A stretch of DNA of 64,000 nucleotides from Phenylobacterium montanum (GTDB lineage: Bacteria > Pseudomonadota > Alphaproteobacteria > Caulobacterales > Caulobacteraceae): contig NZ_CP073078.1 of NCBI RefSeq assembly GCF_018135625.1, positions 1,786,001-1,850,000 of the forward strand, read 5' to 3'. The translations under genes and the position numbers were made by a program. The notes under the pieces are model-generated. The model worked only from the letters and a program-made list of their open reading frames with translations. It had not been told where the DNA came from and did no database searches. This document shows positions 62,370 through 64,000 of this stretch, one piece after another (within the stretch, counting starts at the first letter, position 1; the number at the start of each line of letters is the position of its first letter).

Positions 62370-63323
62370 ATGAGAGACAGCGCCGCCGCCACAACAGAGA
62401 GGCACTCCACAGGTTCGGCCGACGTCCATCGGCGCGAGCGCCGGCTCTTGCTGCTTTCGGCGTTGATGACCGTCAGCCTTTCGTGCCTTGGGGTGGGGTT
62501 GGGCCTCCTCGCGCGCTCGAAAGCGCTTTGCTTGGACGGCTTTTACGGCCTGGTCGACACGATTATTACTGGCCTTTCCATCGCCGCCCTCAGGTTGATC
62601 GAGCGCGGCGAGGATCAGCGATTTCAGTTCGGCTATTGGCATTTGGAGCCCATGCTGGCGACCGCGAACGCGGCGGCCTTAACCTCAGTCTGCCTCTATG
62701 CCGTCGCCGACGGCCTCGCCGGGCTGCTCAATCCGGCGCCCACCGCCAACTTCGGGCTGAGCGCGATCTACGCAGGCGCATCAACCCTGGTCGGCCTTGC
62801 CATGCAGTTCTATATGCGCGGCTCAAACCGTGCGCTTCGGTCCCAGCTCCTGCGCGTCGATGCTCAGTCATGGCTGGTTGGCGCGCTGCTTACCCTGGGG
62901 CTGTTCGTGAGCTTTGGCCTGAGCTGGCTCGTCAGTTCGTTCGGGCGCCCCGGTTGGCTGGCCTATATCGATCCCCTCGTCTTGATCGCCGCGGGGTTGG
63001 CGCTTTTGCCGACACCCTTGTCGACGCTGCGGCGGTCAGGGGTGGAGTTTCTCGGGATCGCCCCAGCGGACCTGGACCAGCAGGTCAGGGCCATTGTCGC
63101 CGAGGTGGCCCGTCGGCATGACTTCGCCCGCGCCAATACTCATGTATCGCGGGCCGGGCGACTGCAGTTCGTGGAGATTGTCCTGGTCGCCGCCTCTGGC
63201 GAGCGCACCGTGTCCTTCTCGCTGATGGACCAGATCCGCGCCGAGATCGCCGAGGAGCTTGCCAGCGCATCTCCTCGCTTCTGGTTGACGGTGGATTTCA
63301 CGGCCGATGTGCGATGGTTGTGA
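62370..63323 (+). CDS. Cation diffusion facilitator family transporter
   Basis: This 317-aa protein has six membrane helices, the metal-site pair DGFYGLVD in helix 2, the FGYWHLEP loop and, in helix 5, VDAQSW. A C-terminal cytoplasmic domain follows. CDF proteins export Zn, Co, Cd, Fe or Mn. The second metal-site motif is not the canonical HxxxD, since Gln stands in the position, so ion specificity is open. Confidence 0.88.
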   Translation: MRDSAAATTERHSTGSADVHRRERRLLLLSALMTVSLSCLGVGLGLLARSKALCLDGFYGLVDTIITGLSIAALRLIERGEDQRFQFGYWHLEPMLATANAAALTSVCLYAVADGLAGLLNPAPTANFGLSAIYAGASTLVGLAMQFYMRGSNRALRSQLLRVDAQSWLVGALLTLGLFVSFGLSWLVSSFGRPGWLAYIDPLVLIAAGLALLPTPLSTLRRSGVEFLGIAPADLDQQVRAIVAEVARRHDFARANTHVSRAGRLQFVEIVLVAASGERTVSFSLMDQIRAEIAEELASASPRFWLTVDFTADVRWL

Positions 63324-63350
63324 CCCTGGGGGGCCCGTGCGAGCGGTCGC

Positions 63351-64000
63351 CTATTCCGGTACGGCGGCGGCTTCGGCCAATATCCAATCGCGAAACTCTT
63401 GGATCGGGGTCTGGGTCCAGCGCGATTCCAGGGCCAATAGCCAATAGGCGCCGCCACCTACTGGAAATCCGCGGGCTTGCGGCGGCCCTACGGGGACAAG
63501 ACGGCCAGCTTCAATGTCGTCGCGAACCAGAAAACGATTGGTAAGGGCCACGCCATCGCCGCCGCGAGCCGCTTCAAGCACCGCGTTTGATTGCCAGACC
63601 ACGGTGCCAGGCAGCTCCTGCGACGACACCACGCCATTGTCCGCCAGAAACTGGCGCCACTGCGCCGGGTCTTCTTCGTGGACGAGATTGCAGTTCAAAA
63701 GGTCCGCAGGCGTCAGGATTGGATCGATGGTGCTCAGATAGGCGGGGCTTGCAACGGCGAAGCCAGGACGCCGGGCGAATTCCTGCGCCTCGACCGCCTG
63801 GGAACGGGCCGGTCCGCCAGGTTCGTCGGACCAGGCGATAGCGACATCCGCCTCGCGGCGTTCCAGATCCACGTCGTCGTCGGTCGGACGAAGCTGCAGG
63901 TCGATATTGGGGAACCGGGCGCGAAAGGCGGGCAATCGGCTCGCCAACCAGTTCACGGCAAAGCCGGGCGTCGCGCAAATGCGTAGCTCTCCGGGGGACT
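63351..64000 (-). CDS. LysR family regulator, effector domain only (5' end beyond window)
   Basis: The visible part of about 216 aa is a LysR substrate-binding domain of the GcvA type: SPPELRICATPGFAVNWLAS, then RFPNIDLQLRPTDD, ADVAIAWSDE. It ends WILAEAAAVPE. The DNA-binding N-terminus is past the right edge, so the GTG at 63956 is not the true start. It is convergent with the cation transporter, with 27 bases between. Confidence 0.9.
   Translation of the reverse strand, partial: SPGELRICATPGFAVNWLASRLPAFRARFPNIDLQLRPTDDDVDLERREADVAIAWSDEPGGPARSQAVEAQEFARRPGFAVASPAYLSTIDPILTPADLLNCNLVHEEDPAQWRQFLADNGVVSSQELPGTVVWQSNAVLEAARGGDGVALTNRFLVRDDIEAGRLVPVGPPQARGFPVGGGAYWLLALESRWTQTPIQEFRDWILAEAAAVPE

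Noticed and set aside
1-64000. CRISPR arrays, insertion sequences, prophage, rRNA or tRNA genes
   Set aside because: No regularly spaced repeats, transposase or integrase frames, or conserved RNA sequences were recognised on either strand.

Overview
This is a GC-rich chromosomal window from an alphaproteobacterium, most likely Caulobacteraceae (Caulobacter/Phenylobacterium type). The reasons are four-fold: several large TonB-dependent receptors; the receptor-SapC-flavin halogenase-cupin gene set that is characteristic of that family; HWE-type and MASE1 histidine kinases; and many one-base or four-base gene overlaps. I saw no tRNA, rRNA, CRISPR array, insertion sequence or phage gene.

Layout. 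0-5 kb: a split MacAB-TolC-like efflux set (outer-membrane channel leftward; ATPase, permease and fusion protein rightward), then a small secreted protein. 5-10.5 kb: leftward ECF sigma factor, a TonB-dependent receptor and two tandem paralogous TetR repressors. 10.6-12 kb: a diiron-type hydrolase and a DUF2147 protein. 12.1-20.2 kb: a light-response island with a HWE kinase, an EL222-like LOV-HTH regulator, folE, an FAD oxidoreductase, DUF3429, an SDR, DUF2256, an iron-sulfur photolyase and two small membrane proteins. 20.2-31 kb: a carbohydrate locus, with TonB receptor-SapC-halogenase-JmjC-like cupin leftward and a GH3 glucosidase plus LacI regulator rightward. 31.3-35.6 kb: a MASE1 hybrid kinase, then HupE and DUF4198. 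35.7-44.1 kb: a compact virB1-2-3-4-6-8-9-10-11 type IV secretion operon without virB5, virB7, virD4 or a relaxase.

44.3-56.5 kb is the most interesting part. Eleven to thirteen genes for envelope and redox proteins surround one SigK/RpoE-like ECF sigma gene and its cupin partner: DUF4331, a lipoprotein, a TonB-like protein, an anti-sigma-like fragment, a TonB receptor, a molybdopterin oxidoreductase, cytochrome b561, fasciclin, TetR, DUF3034, an exported truncated globin and a HiPIP. Seven intergenic sites with the pattern GCATCY/ACATCC-N16 or N17-CGTA stand upstream of the transcription units, including that of the sigma operon itself. I read this as one self-regulated extracytoplasmic redox regulon.

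56.8-62.1 kb: a leftward MFS transporter-acyl-CoA synthetase-amidase-enoyl-CoA hydratase operon that looks catabolic. 62.4-64 kb: a cation diffusion facilitator and the C-terminal part of a LysR regulator cut by the window edge.
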